Assembly: GCF_008705135.1 (NCBI RefSeq)
Contig: NZ_CP023694.1
Span: 8,965,001 to 9,029,000, forward strand
From: Streptomyces coeruleorubidus
GTDB taxonomy: Bacteria > Actinomycetota > Actinomycetes > Streptomycetales > Streptomycetaceae
Direction of reading: 5' to 3'
Length of the DNA stretch: 64,000 nt
Below, piece by piece: positions 31,471-40,738 of the stretch. Below the pieces are notes generated by a model. It searched no databases and was not told the origin of the DNA. It saw only the letters and a list, made by a program, of their open reading frames with translations. Each line of letters begins with the position of its first letter. Position 1 is the first letter of the stretch. The position numbers were made by a program, and so were the translations under genes.

Positions 31471-34044
31471 TCAGCGATACGCCGTCAGCAGCAGCGCCAC
31501 GTCGTCCGGCCGCTCCCGGGCGCGGCGTGCCGTCCGCACCAGCTGGTCGGCGAGATGGTCCACCGAGTCCGCCGGAGTGTCGGCAAGGCAGCGGCGGACC
31601 TCCTCGATGCCGGTCTCGATGTCGCTGCCGGGCTGCTCCACGAGCCCGTCGGTGTACAGGGCGAGGACGCTGCCGGGAGCCAGCGTGAGCGCCGTGACGG
31701 GGTAGACCGCGTCCGTCTGCACGCCCAGCATCACGCCGCCCACGAGGTCCAGCGTCTCGGCGTGCCCGTCGGGGTGGCGCAGCAGCGGCGGGGGATGCCC
31801 GGCCCGTACGGCGAAGGCCCGCCCCGTACGCGGGTCCAGCTCGATGTAGCAGCAGGTGGCGCAGACGTCCGCCTCCAGCTCGGCCAGGTGCCGGTTGGTG
31901 TGCGTGATGACCTCCTGCGGCGGCCGCTCGCTCGCCGCGAAGGCGTGCACGGCACTGCGCAGCTGGCCCATCACCGCCGCGGCGCCCACGCTGTGGCCCT
32001 CGACGTCCCCGATGACCAGGGCCACCCCGCGCCCCGTGGTGATCACGTCGTACCAGTCCCCGCCGATGGCCATGCCCTGGGTGCCGGGCAGATAGCGGCC
32101 GGTGGTGCGCAGCCCCTCGACGGCGGGCAGCCGGTGCGGCAGCAGCCCCTCCTGGAGACCGCGGGCGACGGCGGACTCGGCGTCGTAGAGCCGCGCCCGC
32201 TCCAGCGCCTGCGCGGCCAGACCGCTCAGCGCGGTGAGCGCGGAACGCTCGTCGGCGGTGAACCGGTGCGGGGTGTCCCAGCCGAGGATGCACGAGCCGA
32301 CGGGATGCCCGGAGGCGATCAGCGGCAGGAACGACCAGGCGCTCATACGGTCCAGGGTGATGCCCGGGTAGGCGAGGGAGAGGTCCTCGGGCGACTCGAA
32401 GAAGAGCGGCAGGCGCGTGGTCAGCGCGTGCACCCCGGGAAGCTGCGTGTCGAGGGTGACACCCTCGAACGGCGCGAGGAACCCCTCCGGGTAGCCCGAC
32501 TCCCACAGCAGGTACATCCGGCCCTCGCGGACCGTGTACAGGGCGAGCTCCCGGACGCCGAACGCGGGCAGCAGCTGCTCGGACACGGCCCGGCAGACGT
32601 CCTCGACGGTGACCGCCTGGGTGAGCACGCTCGCCATCTGCACCACGTGGTAGAGCGCCCCGGCACGCGCCGCGGCCACCGGCCCGGGCGGCGGCGCCGC
32701 GGCCGCGGCCTGCGGCACGGCGCCGGCGGCGGACCCGGCCTCGCGCCCCGCCTCGGCCCCGGTGGGCGGGCCGGTCGGATGGACCCGGCCCGTCAGCCCG
32801 TGCACGTCCGGGTACAGCACGAAGCTCAGCCACTTCCCGGCGGGATGCCGCACGAGGAACGACACCTGCTCCTGCGACAGCATCGCCGCCCGGTAGCGGT
32901 CCTCGTACGCGGGATCCCGGAGCCAGGTGATCACCTCCCACGGATAGCGGCCCAGGAGCGCCTCCCGGCCGCCGCCCAGCAGTTCCTCGCAGCGGCGGTT
33001 GGCGTACGTCAGACGGCCGTCCTGGTCCAGCGAGAAGAGACCGTCGGGCAGCCGCTCGGCGGCCTCGGCCGCGGTGAACCCGCTGCCCGCGTCGACGAGG
33101 GCCCCCACCAGGATCCGGTCGGAACCCGTGCCGCCGCGCACGAGATGCCCCCACAGCTCGACGGGCCGGTAGCCGGCCTCCTCGTCGCCCGCGGAGTCGT
33201 CCCGCACCCGGAAGTGACGGCATCTGACCCGGCCGAGCGTGAGCGCGTCGTGCCGGCTCGCCCGCAGTTCGTGCAGGTCGTCGGGGCTGACGCGGGCCTC
33301 GATGTCCGCCATCGTGCCGCCGAAGTCCGCCCGGCCGATGCCCAGGAGAGCGAGGGCCTCGTCGTCCGCCGTGCACCGGTCGGTGTCCAGGTCCCAGTCG
33401 ATGAGCCCGACCCGGACGGGCTGGACGGCGGGCGTGGGCAGCCGCACGCCGATCGGTTCGTCGTCGTACTCGATCCGGTACGCGGCGGAGCCCGTGCCCG
33501 GCGCGACGGCGGTGAGGCGGGTGAGACGCTCCTCCATGACCTGCCCGGCGGGGCGCAGCGCCGGCTCGACCGCGTCGGTGTCCAGCGGCGACCGGGCGGC
33601 CGAACGCAGCACGACCAGGACACCCACGACCTCGCCGGCGGCCCGGACGGGCCGGTAGGCCGAGCCGAAGGAGTACGGCAGCCCGGCGGTGAAGTGCGGG
33701 AAGCGCACCATGGTGGCGCGCTCGTCCGGCAGCCACAGGGTCTCGTCGCGCCGGTAGGCCTCGGCCATGGGCAGCGCACCGCCCACCGGCACCCGCCACC
33801 ACGTTCTGAGGAGCGACCGGGGCACCCCGGTCACCAGCGCCAGCACGAGCGAACGTCGGTCGCGGGAACGCAGGTAGACCAGCCCGCCGTAGCCTCCGAG
33901 GTCCCGTACGGCCTCGATGAGCGGAGCGGTCAGGGCATCCTCGATCCGGCCGGTGTCCCCGGTCCGGACCCGGCCGTCACCACCGCCCCGGCTCCGGCCC
34001 CCGGGTGACCGCGGCCCGTCCGGTACGGCGGCTGACTCATCCAT
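31471..34044 (-). CDS. GAF-PAS-PAS-GAF-SpoIIE phosphatase
   Basis: 857-residue paralogue of the phosphatase at 28477, longer at the front. A GAF domain lies at about 30-190, PAS segments at about 235-330 (DWDLDTDRCTADDEALALLG) and 350-450 (LPDGLFSLDQDGRLTYANRRCEELLG), a GAF at 475-640, and the SpoIIE domain from about 645 with GDWYDV, IGDVEGHSVGAAAVMG, RAGHPPPLL, LALYTDGLVEQPG and PDDVALLL. The start is ATG 34044 with GGGAGGA upstream. The frame beyond is ignored. Known role of the family: dephosphorylating anti-sigma antagonists or other serine/threonine targets. Confidence 0.9.
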   Translation of the reverse strand: MDESAAVPDGPRSPGGRSRGGGDGRVRTGDTGRIEDALTAPLIEAVRDLGGYGGLVYLRSRDRRSLVLALVTGVPRSLLRTWWRVPVGGALPMAEAYRRDETLWLPDERATMVRFPHFTAGLPYSFGSAYRPVRAAGEVVGVLVVLRSAARSPLDTDAVEPALRPAGQVMEERLTRLTAVAPGTGSAAYRIEYDDEPIGVRLPTPAVQPVRVGLIDWDLDTDRCTADDEALALLGIGRADFGGTMADIEARVSPDDLHELRASRHDALTLGRVRCRHFRVRDDSAGDEEAGYRPVELWGHLVRGGTGSDRILVGALVDAGSGFTAAEAAERLPDGLFSLDQDGRLTYANRRCEELLGGGREALLGRYPWEVITWLRDPAYEDRYRAAMLSQEQVSFLVRHPAGKWLSFVLYPDVHGLTGRVHPTGPPTGAEAGREAGSAAGAVPQAAAAAPPPGPVAAARAGALYHVVQMASVLTQAVTVEDVCRAVSEQLLPAFGVRELALYTVREGRMYLLWESGYPEGFLAPFEGVTLDTQLPGVHALTTRLPLFFESPEDLSLAYPGITLDRMSAWSFLPLIASGHPVGSCILGWDTPHRFTADERSALTALSGLAAQALERARLYDAESAVARGLQEGLLPHRLPAVEGLRTTGRYLPGTQGMAIGGDWYDVITTGRGVALVIGDVEGHSVGAAAVMGQLRSAVHAFAASERPPQEVITHTNRHLAELEADVCATCCYIELDPRTGRAFAVRAGHPPPLLRHPDGHAETLDLVGGVMLGVQTDAVYPVTALTLAPGSVLALYTDGLVEQPGSDIETGIEEVRRCLADTPADSVDHLADQLVRTARRARERPDDVALLLTAYR

Positions 34045-34192
34045 CTCGCGTCCTCCCGGTACGGACGCACCGGACCCCATCGCTCCCCACCAGGATGTGC
34101 CATGGTCGGCGGTCCGGCGCGGCGGGTGCAACCTTTCGGTCCCATCGGTCGTCTCACCCGATACCAGCAACAAGCGAGCCTCGGGGGCCGAA

Positions 34193-34780
34193 ATGGTACG
34201 AATCAGAACAGCATGCGCGACTCTCGCGCTCGTGGGCGCCACGGTGGGCGTGGCGGCGGTCCCGGCCGGTGCCGCACCCGTCGCCGCCCAGGCCGCCACC
34301 CAGGCCACGGCCTGCCCGACCGGCTGGGGGAGCCTCCCCAAGACCGACACCAGTGGCACCATCGCGCCGGTGAAGGACATCCGGACCGGCCGTCACGCCT
34401 GCTTCGACCGGATGGTCGTCGACGTGCCCGGCGCGGGCAGCGACGTCGGCTACTCCGTCCGCTACGTCGACCAGCTCCACCAGGACGGATCGGGCCGGCA
34501 CGTACCCGTGGCCGGCGGAGCGGTCCTCGAGGTACGGGTGGCCGCGCCCGCCTACGACCCGGAGACCGGCGCCGCCACGTATCCCGGCCGGGTGGCGCGC
34601 CCGCTGCCGGGCGTGGACCTCACCGGCTACCGCACCTTCCGGGACACCCGGTTCGCCGGCAGCTTCGAGGGCGAGACCCAGATCGGGCTCGGCGTCCGCG
34701 CCCGGCTGCCCTTCCGGGTGTTGCAGCTCGACGGCCGCGTCATCGTGGACGTCGCCCACAGCTGGACCGCCACGAGGTGA
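34193..34780 (+). CDS. Secreted AMIN-like domain protein
   Basis: 195 residues. The signal peptide spans about 1-27 with cleavage after PAGA. The mature part resembles the AMIN-like domain of actinobacterial secreted proteins: TGRHACFDRMVVDVPGAGSD, YSVRYVDQ, AVLEVRV, and a final RVIVDVAHSW beta-strand. Two Cys (about residues 44 and 67) may form a disulphide. AMIN domains bind cell-wall peptidoglycan in amidases, but here no enzymatic domain is present. It may act as a wall-associated structural or ligand-binding protein. Confidence 0.8.
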   Translation: MVRIRTACATLALVGATVGVAAVPAGAAPVAAQAATQATACPTGWGSLPKTDTSGTIAPVKDIRTGRHACFDRMVVDVPGAGSDVGYSVRYVDQLHQDGSGRHVPVAGGAVLEVRVAAPAYDPETGAATYPGRVARPLPGVDLTGYRTFRDTRFAGSFEGETQIGLGVRARLPFRVLQLDGRVIVDVAHSWTATR

Positions 34781-34787
34781 TCGCGGT

Positions 34788-34813
34788 GCGCCCGGTTCCC
34801 CGGAGCCGGGCGC
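34788..34813. terminator. Bidirectional terminator
   Basis: 8-bp GC stem (34788-34795 with 34806-34813) and a 10-base loop between convergent stops. Confidence 0.6.
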
Positions 34814-34828
34814 CCGGGCTGTCCGGTC

Positions 34829-35938
34829 TCAGCGACCGCGCAGCCGCCCCACCTCCTCCAGTGCCCGCGCCGCCGCGCCGGCCAGGCGGGGCCGGTTGCG
34901 GACGAAGCGACGGGCGGCTCGCGCGGGCTCCCGGCCCAGCCAGTGGACGGCCCCACCCGGCACCGGCCGTACCACCACCCCCTCGTACACCCGCAGGTCA
35001 CGAGTCTTGAGCGACTCCTTGTAGCGGGCCGGACCGCTCCCCAGGTCGACCGTCTCGACGCCGTCGGCCGCCGCGGCCTGAAGCATCTTCAGCTGGAGCA
35101 CGAGGCCGGGGGAGTACTTGGCGTAGTCGCGGTCGTACGCCGGGAACCACCAGGACAGCACCGTGCGCGAGCGCAGACCGAAGTGCGCGGCCACGGGCCG
35201 GTCCGCCGCGTACAGCACGGACAGCACGCCACGGCACTCCGGTTCCTCGCTCTCCCCGAGCAACCGCACCAGGCGCGTGATCCACTCCTGCGCGAACCGG
35301 TCGCGCCGGCCGGTCCGCCGGTACTGTGCCGACTTCCATTCCATCAGCGCCCGCAAGGCATCCGGGTCCCGGGCGTCGTACGCGAACCGCACCTCGCCGA
35401 CCTGCCGGGCCAGCCTGCGCTCCTTGGCCAGGGTCTGTCTGAGGAAGCTCGGCGACTTCGCGCGCAGCCGCTCGGCGTACCGCTCGAACCCCTCGCCGAT
35501 GTCGACGACCGGGGACGCGAGCTCCTCGACCGCGTGCGGCGCGAAGGCCCCCTGGCCGGCTTCGAGGTTGTCGAACTCCCAGGACGACAGCGCGCAGGAC
35601 CGCAGTAACCTGCGGGCGTCGACCCGGATCCCGGGGCGTAACACGGCACCCTGACTGTCGGACACGCCGAGCCCGATGGCCCGGCCCTGCCCCAACGGCC
35701 CCCTCTCGTACGGGAAGAACCCGACCGGGGAGCCGTCGTCCTGCAGCACCGCCACTCTGGCCGCGGGCCTGACCCGCCCCACCGCCGTGGTGAACGCCGG
35801 GTCGAGAAAAGGATTCGCCGGGGCTCCGGACTCCGTCCGTATCTCCCGCCACATCTTCTGGTCGGTCGGGCTCAGTTCGTCCGGCTTCAGAATCAGAACA
35901 CGCTTTCCGGGCAACTCCGCCTCCTGTGTCATCGGCAT
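34829..35938 (-). CDS. FemAB/BioF2-like acyltransferase
   Basis: About 369 residues of the CelD/BcsL-FemAB-like GNAT group (acetyltransferase with two GNAT-like folds). Motifs include VAVLQDDGSPVGFFPYERG, KSPSFLRQTLAKERRLAR, EWKSAQYRRTGRRD and YSPGLVLQLKMLQAAAADGVETVDLGSGPARYKESL in the C-terminal GNAT lobe. Such enzymes modify exopolysaccharide or transfer acyl or aminoacyl groups in envelope synthesis. Starts at 35938 (MPMTQ) or 35932 are possible, and neither has a strong ribosome site. The small secreted protein gene lies 90 bases upstream on the same strand. Confidence 0.75.
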   Translation of the reverse strand: MPMTQEAELPGKRVLILKPDELSPTDQKMWREIRTESGAPANPFLDPAFTTAVGRVRPAARVAVLQDDGSPVGFFPYERGPLGQGRAIGLGVSDSQGAVLRPGIRVDARRLLRSCALSSWEFDNLEAGQGAFAPHAVEELASPVVDIGEGFERYAERLRAKSPSFLRQTLAKERRLARQVGEVRFAYDARDPDALRALMEWKSAQYRRTGRRDRFAQEWITRLVRLLGESEEPECRGVLSVLYAADRPVAAHFGLRSRTVLSWWFPAYDRDYAKYSPGLVLQLKMLQAAAADGVETVDLGSGPARYKESLKTRDLRVYEGVVVRPVPGGAVHWLGREPARAARRFVRNRPRLAGAAARALEEVGRLRGR

Positions 35939-36028
35939 GGGGACACACGAAGGCCTGCACATCACCGCGTACCGGCACCAGGCAGTACTCGGGCCGCACG
36001 GCGCAGGCCCTGTCGGTACCGCCGTCAC

Positions 36029-36463
36029 TCAGCAGCGAAACGTCTGTAACTCAACGGCGTTCGGGGTGGGCGCGACCGTCCCCGGGCGCCGGGCCGTTCC
36101 CGCAGCCCGGACGTCCGCACCACCCCGGTCCACCAGGGGCGCGCCGCCCACCACGGCACCGGCCCGGGCCGCTCCCGCCGCCCTCGGCGTCCGCGCCACC
36201 GGCTGCCGGACCGACGGCTCCTCCCCGCAGGGGCAGGGCTCCCCGGCCCTTTCGGCCCCGGCCCTCTCGCCCCCGGTTCCTTCGGCCTCGGTGCCCGAAG
36301 TCGCGCCCGGCTCCAGCGCATCCGCGGCATCTACCGCATCCACCGCCGCCGTGGCCGCGGCCTCCGCCGGGTGCCCGCCCCGCGCCAGCCCCGGGACGAC
36401 GAGATGCAGCAACAGCAGGCACGCCACCAGGCCCATCGCCGCTGCCCATCCTCGCCGCACCAT
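36029..36463 (-). CDS. Small secreted or membrane-anchored protein, unknown
   Basis: 144 residues from ATG 36463 with AGGGG upstream. A single hydrophobic segment (AAMGLVACLLLLHLVVPGLA) follows a twin-Arg start, either signal peptide or anchor. The rest is Ala/Gly/Glu-rich and probably disordered, with a Cys-Pro-Cys and a final LQTFRC. No domain is recognised. It lies in the same direction as the FemAB-like gene and could be co-expressed with it. Confidence 0.55.
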   Translation of the reverse strand: MVRRGWAAAMGLVACLLLLHLVVPGLARGGHPAEAAATAAVDAVDAADALEPGATSGTEAEGTGGERAGAERAGEPCPCGEEPSVRQPVARTPRAAGAARAGAVVGGAPLVDRGGADVRAAGTARRPGTVAPTPNAVELQTFRC

Positions 36464-36684
36464 CAGACCCCTGACCCGCGTATCGGTGGGGGAGGACGGA
36501 GCTGTTCGGCCCGCCGGGCCGGCGCCGGACCAGACCCCCGACACGGCCCGCTGCGCCTTCCAGTAGGCCGAGCACATCCCGCCCCGTCAAGCCCTTGTGA
36601 GCCGATTCGCCCCGCTCGGCCAATTGCTGCCGAATTCCAACGGAAAGCGCTGTCGGCAGACGCTCGCTCTCCCGTGACGGCGGG

Positions 36685-37383
36685 TCAGTTGCCGCCCGGC
36701 ACGCTCAGCACCTCGCCCGCCTTCGGCGCCCGGATGTCGAGTGGTTCGTCGAAGGCGCTGAAGGAGGTGGTGGTGTGCTGTGCGGCGCTCTTGTAGACCG
36801 TCCTGAGCAGGTACGGCTTGCCCTCGGCCGCCACGTAGAAGGTGTACGTCCCCGCCTTGTCCGCCTTGTCGGTCACCACCAACTTGACGGCCTCCGTGCC
36901 CTCGACGCGGGCGGAGCCGCCCTTGCGCGCCGTGCCGAACGAGTCGAAGGGCCGTTCGCAGGAGGCGAGACCGTCGCGTCCGGCGCCGGCCGGGTCCACC
37001 GGCGTCTTCACCCACAGCTTCTGCTCGTCGGTGAGGCCCGGGTAGTTCTTCCACTTCTGCAAGTAGGCCCGGTTCGGCCGGACGTAGTCGGTCTCGCCGA
37101 GCCGGATCTGCTCCAGGGCGCTGCCCCCGGACCACGTGGTCCTGGATCTGCACCGGCTGTCGAGGTCGGTCACGAGGCGGTTGGTGACCGAACCGCCGCT
37201 CGTCGTGCGGTTGGTGATGTCGACCGTGACGGAGTTCAGCTTCCGCATCGTCGCGTTGGCCTCGTCGAGGATGTCGCCGGCGGACTTCTCCTCGCCGGTG
37301 CCGCCGGAGCCGCACCCGGTCAGTGCGGCGCCCGCCAGCAGGCATGCGAGTGCGGTCGTCGTCACGGTGGCCCTGGCCCGCAC
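36685..37383 (-). CDS. Lipoprotein, LppX/LprAFG-like
   Basis: 232 residues. The lipobox is L-T-G-C at about 21-24 after a short hydrophobic signal. The mature part (DILDEANATMRKLNSVTVDITN, VRPNRAYLQKWKNYPG, and a TYTFYVAAEGKPYLLRTVY strand) fits the lipid-carrier-like LppX/LprAFG beta-sheet fold. Mycobacterial members shuttle lipids in the envelope. Two Cys (about 78 and 145) could form a disulphide. It starts with GTG or ATG at 37383 and stands alone. Confidence 0.8.
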   Translation of the reverse strand: MRARATVTTTALACLLAGAALTGCGSGGTGEEKSAGDILDEANATMRKLNSVTVDITNRTTSGGSVTNRLVTDLDSRCRSRTTWSGGSALEQIRLGETDYVRPNRAYLQKWKNYPGLTDEQKLWVKTPVDPAGAGRDGLASCERPFDSFGTARKGGSARVEGTEAVKLVVTDKADKAGTYTFYVAAEGKPYLLRTVYKSAAQHTTTSFSAFDEPLDIRAPKAGEVLSVPGGN

Positions 37384-37443
37384 GGAGTCCCCCCGTTGGT
37401 CGTTCGTCCGGTGATCAGCACCGGAGCTTACCCGCCGCCGGGT

Positions 37444-38511
37444 TCAGGCCGCGCCGCCGATCTCGTCGGTTTCACGGACCAACTCGATCGCCCGGCCAAG
37501 GGTGTCGAGCCGGTCCTCGAAGGTCTCCCCGGCCGGGTAGAGACGGACCGTGTCCACCCCGGCGTCCCGCCAGACGCGCAGCCGCCGCCGCACCATCTCC
37601 TCCGTGCCGATGAGCGTGGTGGCCAGCACCATCTCGTCGGTGACCAGACCGGCCGCACCGTCCCGGTCGCCCGCCTGCCAGCGCTCCCGTACCTCCGCCG
37701 CGACCTCGGCCCAGCCCTGCCGGCTGTAGGCCCGGTTGTAGAAGTTGGCCGACGCGGAGCCCATGCCGCCCAGGCTGAAGGCGAGTTCCTTCTTGCGGCC
37801 CGCGACCATGGCGCCCAGCGCCTCCTCGTCCCGGGCGAAGGCGACCTCGGCCCCTTGGCAGACGTCGAAGCCGGTGCGGCTGCGACCGGCGGCGGCCAGC
37901 CCCTCGTCCAGCGGAGCGAAGTAGGCGTCCGCCGCGCCCTCCGGTACGAAACTGGTGCCGAGCCAGCCGTCGGCGACCTGGCCGGTCAGCCGCAGCATGG
38001 CGGGCGACAGCGCGGCCAGATAGACGGGCACGGCGTGCTCGGCCCGCAGGGACAGGCGCATCGGCACCGCCTCTCCGCCGGGCAGCGGAATCCTGAACTC
38101 CGAGCCCGAGTAGGAGATCTTGCCGCCCGCGAGCACCTGCCGCACGATCTCCACCGTCTCGCGCATACGCGCCAGGGGACGGGCGAACGGCACCCCGTGC
38201 AGGCCCTCCATCACCTGCGGACCCGAGGGACCGAGGCCGAGCAGGAAACGTCCGCCGGAGAGATTGGACAGAGTGATCGCCGTCTGCGCGAGAGCCACCG
38301 GCGTGCGCGTCCCGACTTGCATGACGGCGGAGCCCAGCAGCATCCGTTCCGTACGGGCCGCGTAGAAGCCCAGGGCGGACGGGGCGTCGGATCCCCACGC
38401 CTCGGCCACCCAGCAGACGTCGAGCCCCAGTCTCTCGGCCTCGACGACGAAGTCGGCCTGCCGGGACCAGGAGCCGAGGCCCGACGCCTCGACGGTCGTC
38501 GCCGTCCGCAT
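37444..38511 (-). CDS. LLM-class (F420-dependent type) oxidoreductase
   Basis: 355-residue luciferase-like TIM-barrel oxidoreductase. Landmarks: ADFVVEAERLGLDVCWVAEAWG, TPVALAQTAITLSNLSGGRFLLGLG (FMN/F420-binding loop), HAVPVYLAALSP and ADGWLGTSF. In Streptomyces most such proteins use F420 to reduce or oxidise small molecules. The ATG at 38509-38511 overlaps the last base of the upstream gene's TGA (TGATG), so it is translationally coupled to the SRPBCC protein. That pairing suggests the two act on the same hydrophobic small molecule. Confidence 0.88.
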   Translation of the reverse strand: MRTATTVEASGLGSWSRQADFVVEAERLGLDVCWVAEAWGSDAPSALGFYAARTERMLLGSAVMQVGTRTPVALAQTAITLSNLSGGRFLLGLGPSGPQVMEGLHGVPFARPLARMRETVEIVRQVLAGGKISYSGSEFRIPLPGGEAVPMRLSLRAEHAVPVYLAALSPAMLRLTGQVADGWLGTSFVPEGAADAYFAPLDEGLAAAGRSRTGFDVCQGAEVAFARDEEALGAMVAGRKKELAFSLGGMGSASANFYNRAYSRQGWAEVAAEVRERWQAGDRDGAAGLVTDEMVLATTLIGTEEMVRRRLRVWRDAGVDTVRLYPAGETFEDRLDTLGRAIELVRETDEIGGAA

Positions 38512-39017
38512 CACCCCTCCGCCCACTGCCGGACGTGCTCCAGCGCGGCGGTCATGCCGCGCTCGAACTCCCGCAACCTCACGAACACGATCTTCTGCTC
38601 CTTCTCCGGCATGGCGTCGATCGCGAAGGAGAGCCCGGAGCGCCCGGGCCCCATCCGCATCCACTGCGACAGCTCGGTCCCGCCGTTCCTGGGCGCGAGG
38701 CCGAACCGCCAGACGGCACTGGGCTCGTCCGGATCCCCGACCGCCCAGGAGAACACCCGCCCCGGCTCGTACGCGACGACCGTGGAGGTCGTCTCCCACT
38801 CGCCGAACGCCTCGTGCCTGTTCCGCCCGACGAACCGGGCCCCGACCGCGGGACCGGCGGACCCGTCGACCCACCGCACCGACTGCACCTCCTCGCTCAT
38901 CTCGGGCATCCGCGTCACGTCCGACACCAGCGCCCACACCCGCTCCGGCGGAGCGGCGATCCAGGTCGTCACCTCGACCGTCGGTCTGTCCGCGTAGTAC
39001 GCGCCCGTCCACTCCAT
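38511..39017 (-). CDS. SRPBCC family protein
   Basis: 168 residues from ATG 39017, with GAGGAGG ten bases upstream. START/Bet v1 fold: VEVTTWIAAPPERVWALVSDVTRMPEMS at the first strand-helix, VVAYEPGRVFSWAVG, GTELSQWMRM and a C-terminal helix FVRLREFERGMTAAL. Such domains bind lipids or aromatic ligands or catalyse cyclisation or dehydration. It is first in the operon with the LLM oxidoreductase. The frame continues upstream to 39077 without support. Confidence 0.82.
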   Translation of the reverse strand: MEWTGAYYADRPTVEVTTWIAAPPERVWALVSDVTRMPEMSEEVQSVRWVDGSAGPAVGARFVGRNRHEAFGEWETTSTVVAYEPGRVFSWAVGDPDEPSAVWRFGLAPRNGGTELSQWMRMGPGRSGLSFAIDAMPEKEQKIVFVRLREFERGMTAALEHVRQWAEG

Positions 39018-39338
39018 CGCGTGCCGGCCTCCTCGTCGACAGGGACTGTGCCAGCAGAGTTGCGTAATAAGACTCACTGGGTCAAGGGGGAGTGCGGGTC
39101 CGCGGCCGGCAGCGGCGGCGCGGGTGTGCGCCGACGTGCCCCGGTGCGCGGAACCGCGCTCACGGGGCCGCGTACGCTACCGATGGCTCCACCCCGGAAG
39201 ATCGTCACGTCTGACATGACTCACGGCGGGGGAGCCATCAGGGATGGCGGTAGCCATGCCGATCCGTCGGCGGGCACGATGTTTCACGGCCGGGCGCGGT
39301 CCGGAAGGTCCGCCCGCGCCTTCGAGCGGAGGAACCAC
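39018..39338. other. 321-bp divergent intergenic region
   Basis: No gene seen. It holds the promoter of the SRPBCC-LLM operon (TTGACC on the minus strand near 39084) and, towards 39180, a TACGCT box on the plus strand for the lipid-kinase-like gene, leaving a long 5' leader of about 150 bases with no clear fold. Confidence 0.4.
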
Positions 39339-40691
39339 ATGGGATCGGCGATGATCGAGCGGAATCACCGCCGGCAGAGATGGGCGGCCAGGGGAGCCCT
39401 GGCCTCGGTGGCGCTGGCGGCGTCGCTGCCCCTCGTGACCGGCGGTCTGAACGGACTGCTGCTGCTCGCGGCCGGCCTGGCTGGGCTCGCCCTGACCGCG
39501 GCCGCGGTCTGGTGGGTCCTGTCCCGCCGGGGACCGGCCCGCACGGCGGCGGCCGCGCTGGCCGTCGTCGCCCCCGTCGCCGTCATCACCCTCTTCGCCG
39601 TCGCGAATCTGCTCTGGGTGGTCTTCGCGTCCCTGCTGCTGTGGTGCCTCGCGGTCTGGAGCGGCCGCTACGCCCTGCGCAGCACGGGCCTGCGGCCGGT
39701 ACGGGTCAAGGAATACCGCACGCCACCGCCGAAGCGCCCCTTCCTGCTGCTCAACCCCCGTTCCGGCGGCGGCAAGGTCGGGAAGTTCGGCATCAAGGAG
39801 AAGGCCGAGGCGCTGGGTGCCCGGGTCGTCCTCCTCGACCCGGACCAGCACCAGGACGTCACCGCCTTGGCCAAGGCCGCCGTGGCCGAGGGAGCCGACC
39901 TGCTCGGCGTCGCGGGCGGTGACGGCACGCAGGCACTGGTCGCCGCCGTCGCGGCGGAACACGGCCTGCCGTTCCTCGTCATCTCGGCAGGCACGCGCAA
40001 CCACTTCGCCATGGACCTGGGCCTGGACCGCGACGACCCGTCCACGTGCCTCGACGCCCTCACCGACGGGGTGGAACTCCGCGTCGACCTCGGCTTCGCC
40101 GACGACCGCCCCTTCGTCAACAACGCGTCGTTCGGCGCGTACGGGGCCGTCGTCCAGAGCCCGGGCTATCGCGAGGACAAGGTGGGCGCGGCGCTGGAGC
40201 GGCTGCCCGAACTGCTCACCCGGCAGAGCGGCCCGCGGCTGACGGCCGGCGCCGACGGCACCACCATCGCCGACCCTCAGGCCGTGCTGGTGAGCAACAA
40301 CCCGTACCGCATGGACGACCCGTTCGGCTTCGGCCGGCGCGAACGGCTCGACTCCGGGAAGCTGGGCGTGCTCGCCGTCCGCGTCGACAGTGCCGTGGAA
40401 GCGGCCGAACTCCTGCTGGCCCCGCGCCCGGAGGGGCTCACGGTGCTCACCGCCCAGCACGTGGTCGTCGAAGCCGACGCACCGCACCTGGAGGTCGGCC
40501 TCGACGGCGAGGCCCTCACCCTGCCCTCCCCCGTCCACTGCCGCATCGCCCGCCGTGCCCTGCGCGTCCGGGTGCCCCGCAACCGCCCCGGGGTCCCCGA
40601 GGCGCCGCCCCGCCTGGACTGGCGCCGACTCCGCAAGCTGGCGGCGGCGGTGGGCCGTACCGCCGCACCGTCACGCTCCTGGCGACCCTGA
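39339..40691 (+). CDS. Diacylglycerol/sphingosine kinase-like protein with membrane domain
   Basis: 450 residues. Residues about 15-115 contain four hydrophobic helices (LASVALAASLPL, LLLLAAGLAGLAL, VVAPVAVITLFAV, LLWVVFASLLLW). The rest is the DAGK catalytic domain: FLLLNPRSGGGK nucleotide loop, AGGDGTQAL from about 193, FLVISAGTRNHFAMDLGLD, and a C-terminal beta-sandwich ending LEVGLDGE. The family phosphorylates lipid or polyprenol-type substrates. The membrane part is unusual for soluble DgkB-type enzymes and suggests a membrane-embedded substrate. ATG 39339 has GGAGGA upstream. Confidence 0.87.
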   Translation: MGSAMIERNHRRQRWAARGALASVALAASLPLVTGGLNGLLLLAAGLAGLALTAAAVWWVLSRRGPARTAAAALAVVAPVAVITLFAVANLLWVVFASLLLWCLAVWSGRYALRSTGLRPVRVKEYRTPPPKRPFLLLNPRSGGGKVGKFGIKEKAEALGARVVLLDPDQHQDVTALAKAAVAEGADLLGVAGGDGTQALVAAVAAEHGLPFLVISAGTRNHFAMDLGLDRDDPSTCLDALTDGVELRVDLGFADDRPFVNNASFGAYGAVVQSPGYREDKVGAALERLPELLTRQSGPRLTAGADGTTIADPQAVLVSNNPYRMDDPFGFGRRERLDSGKLGVLAVRVDSAVEAAELLLAPRPEGLTVLTAQHVVVEADAPHLEVGLDGEALTLPSPVHCRIARRALRVRVPRNRPGVPEAPPRLDWRRLRKLAAAVGRTAAPSRSWRP

Positions 40692-40738
40692 GCACCAGCC
40701 CCGGCCGCCGTCCCCCGGGGAGGTAGCACCGGGCCCCG

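Noticed and set aside
39060..39085. MarR-like palindrome near TTGCGTAATAA
   Set aside because: Only four base pairs match symmetrically; not convincing.
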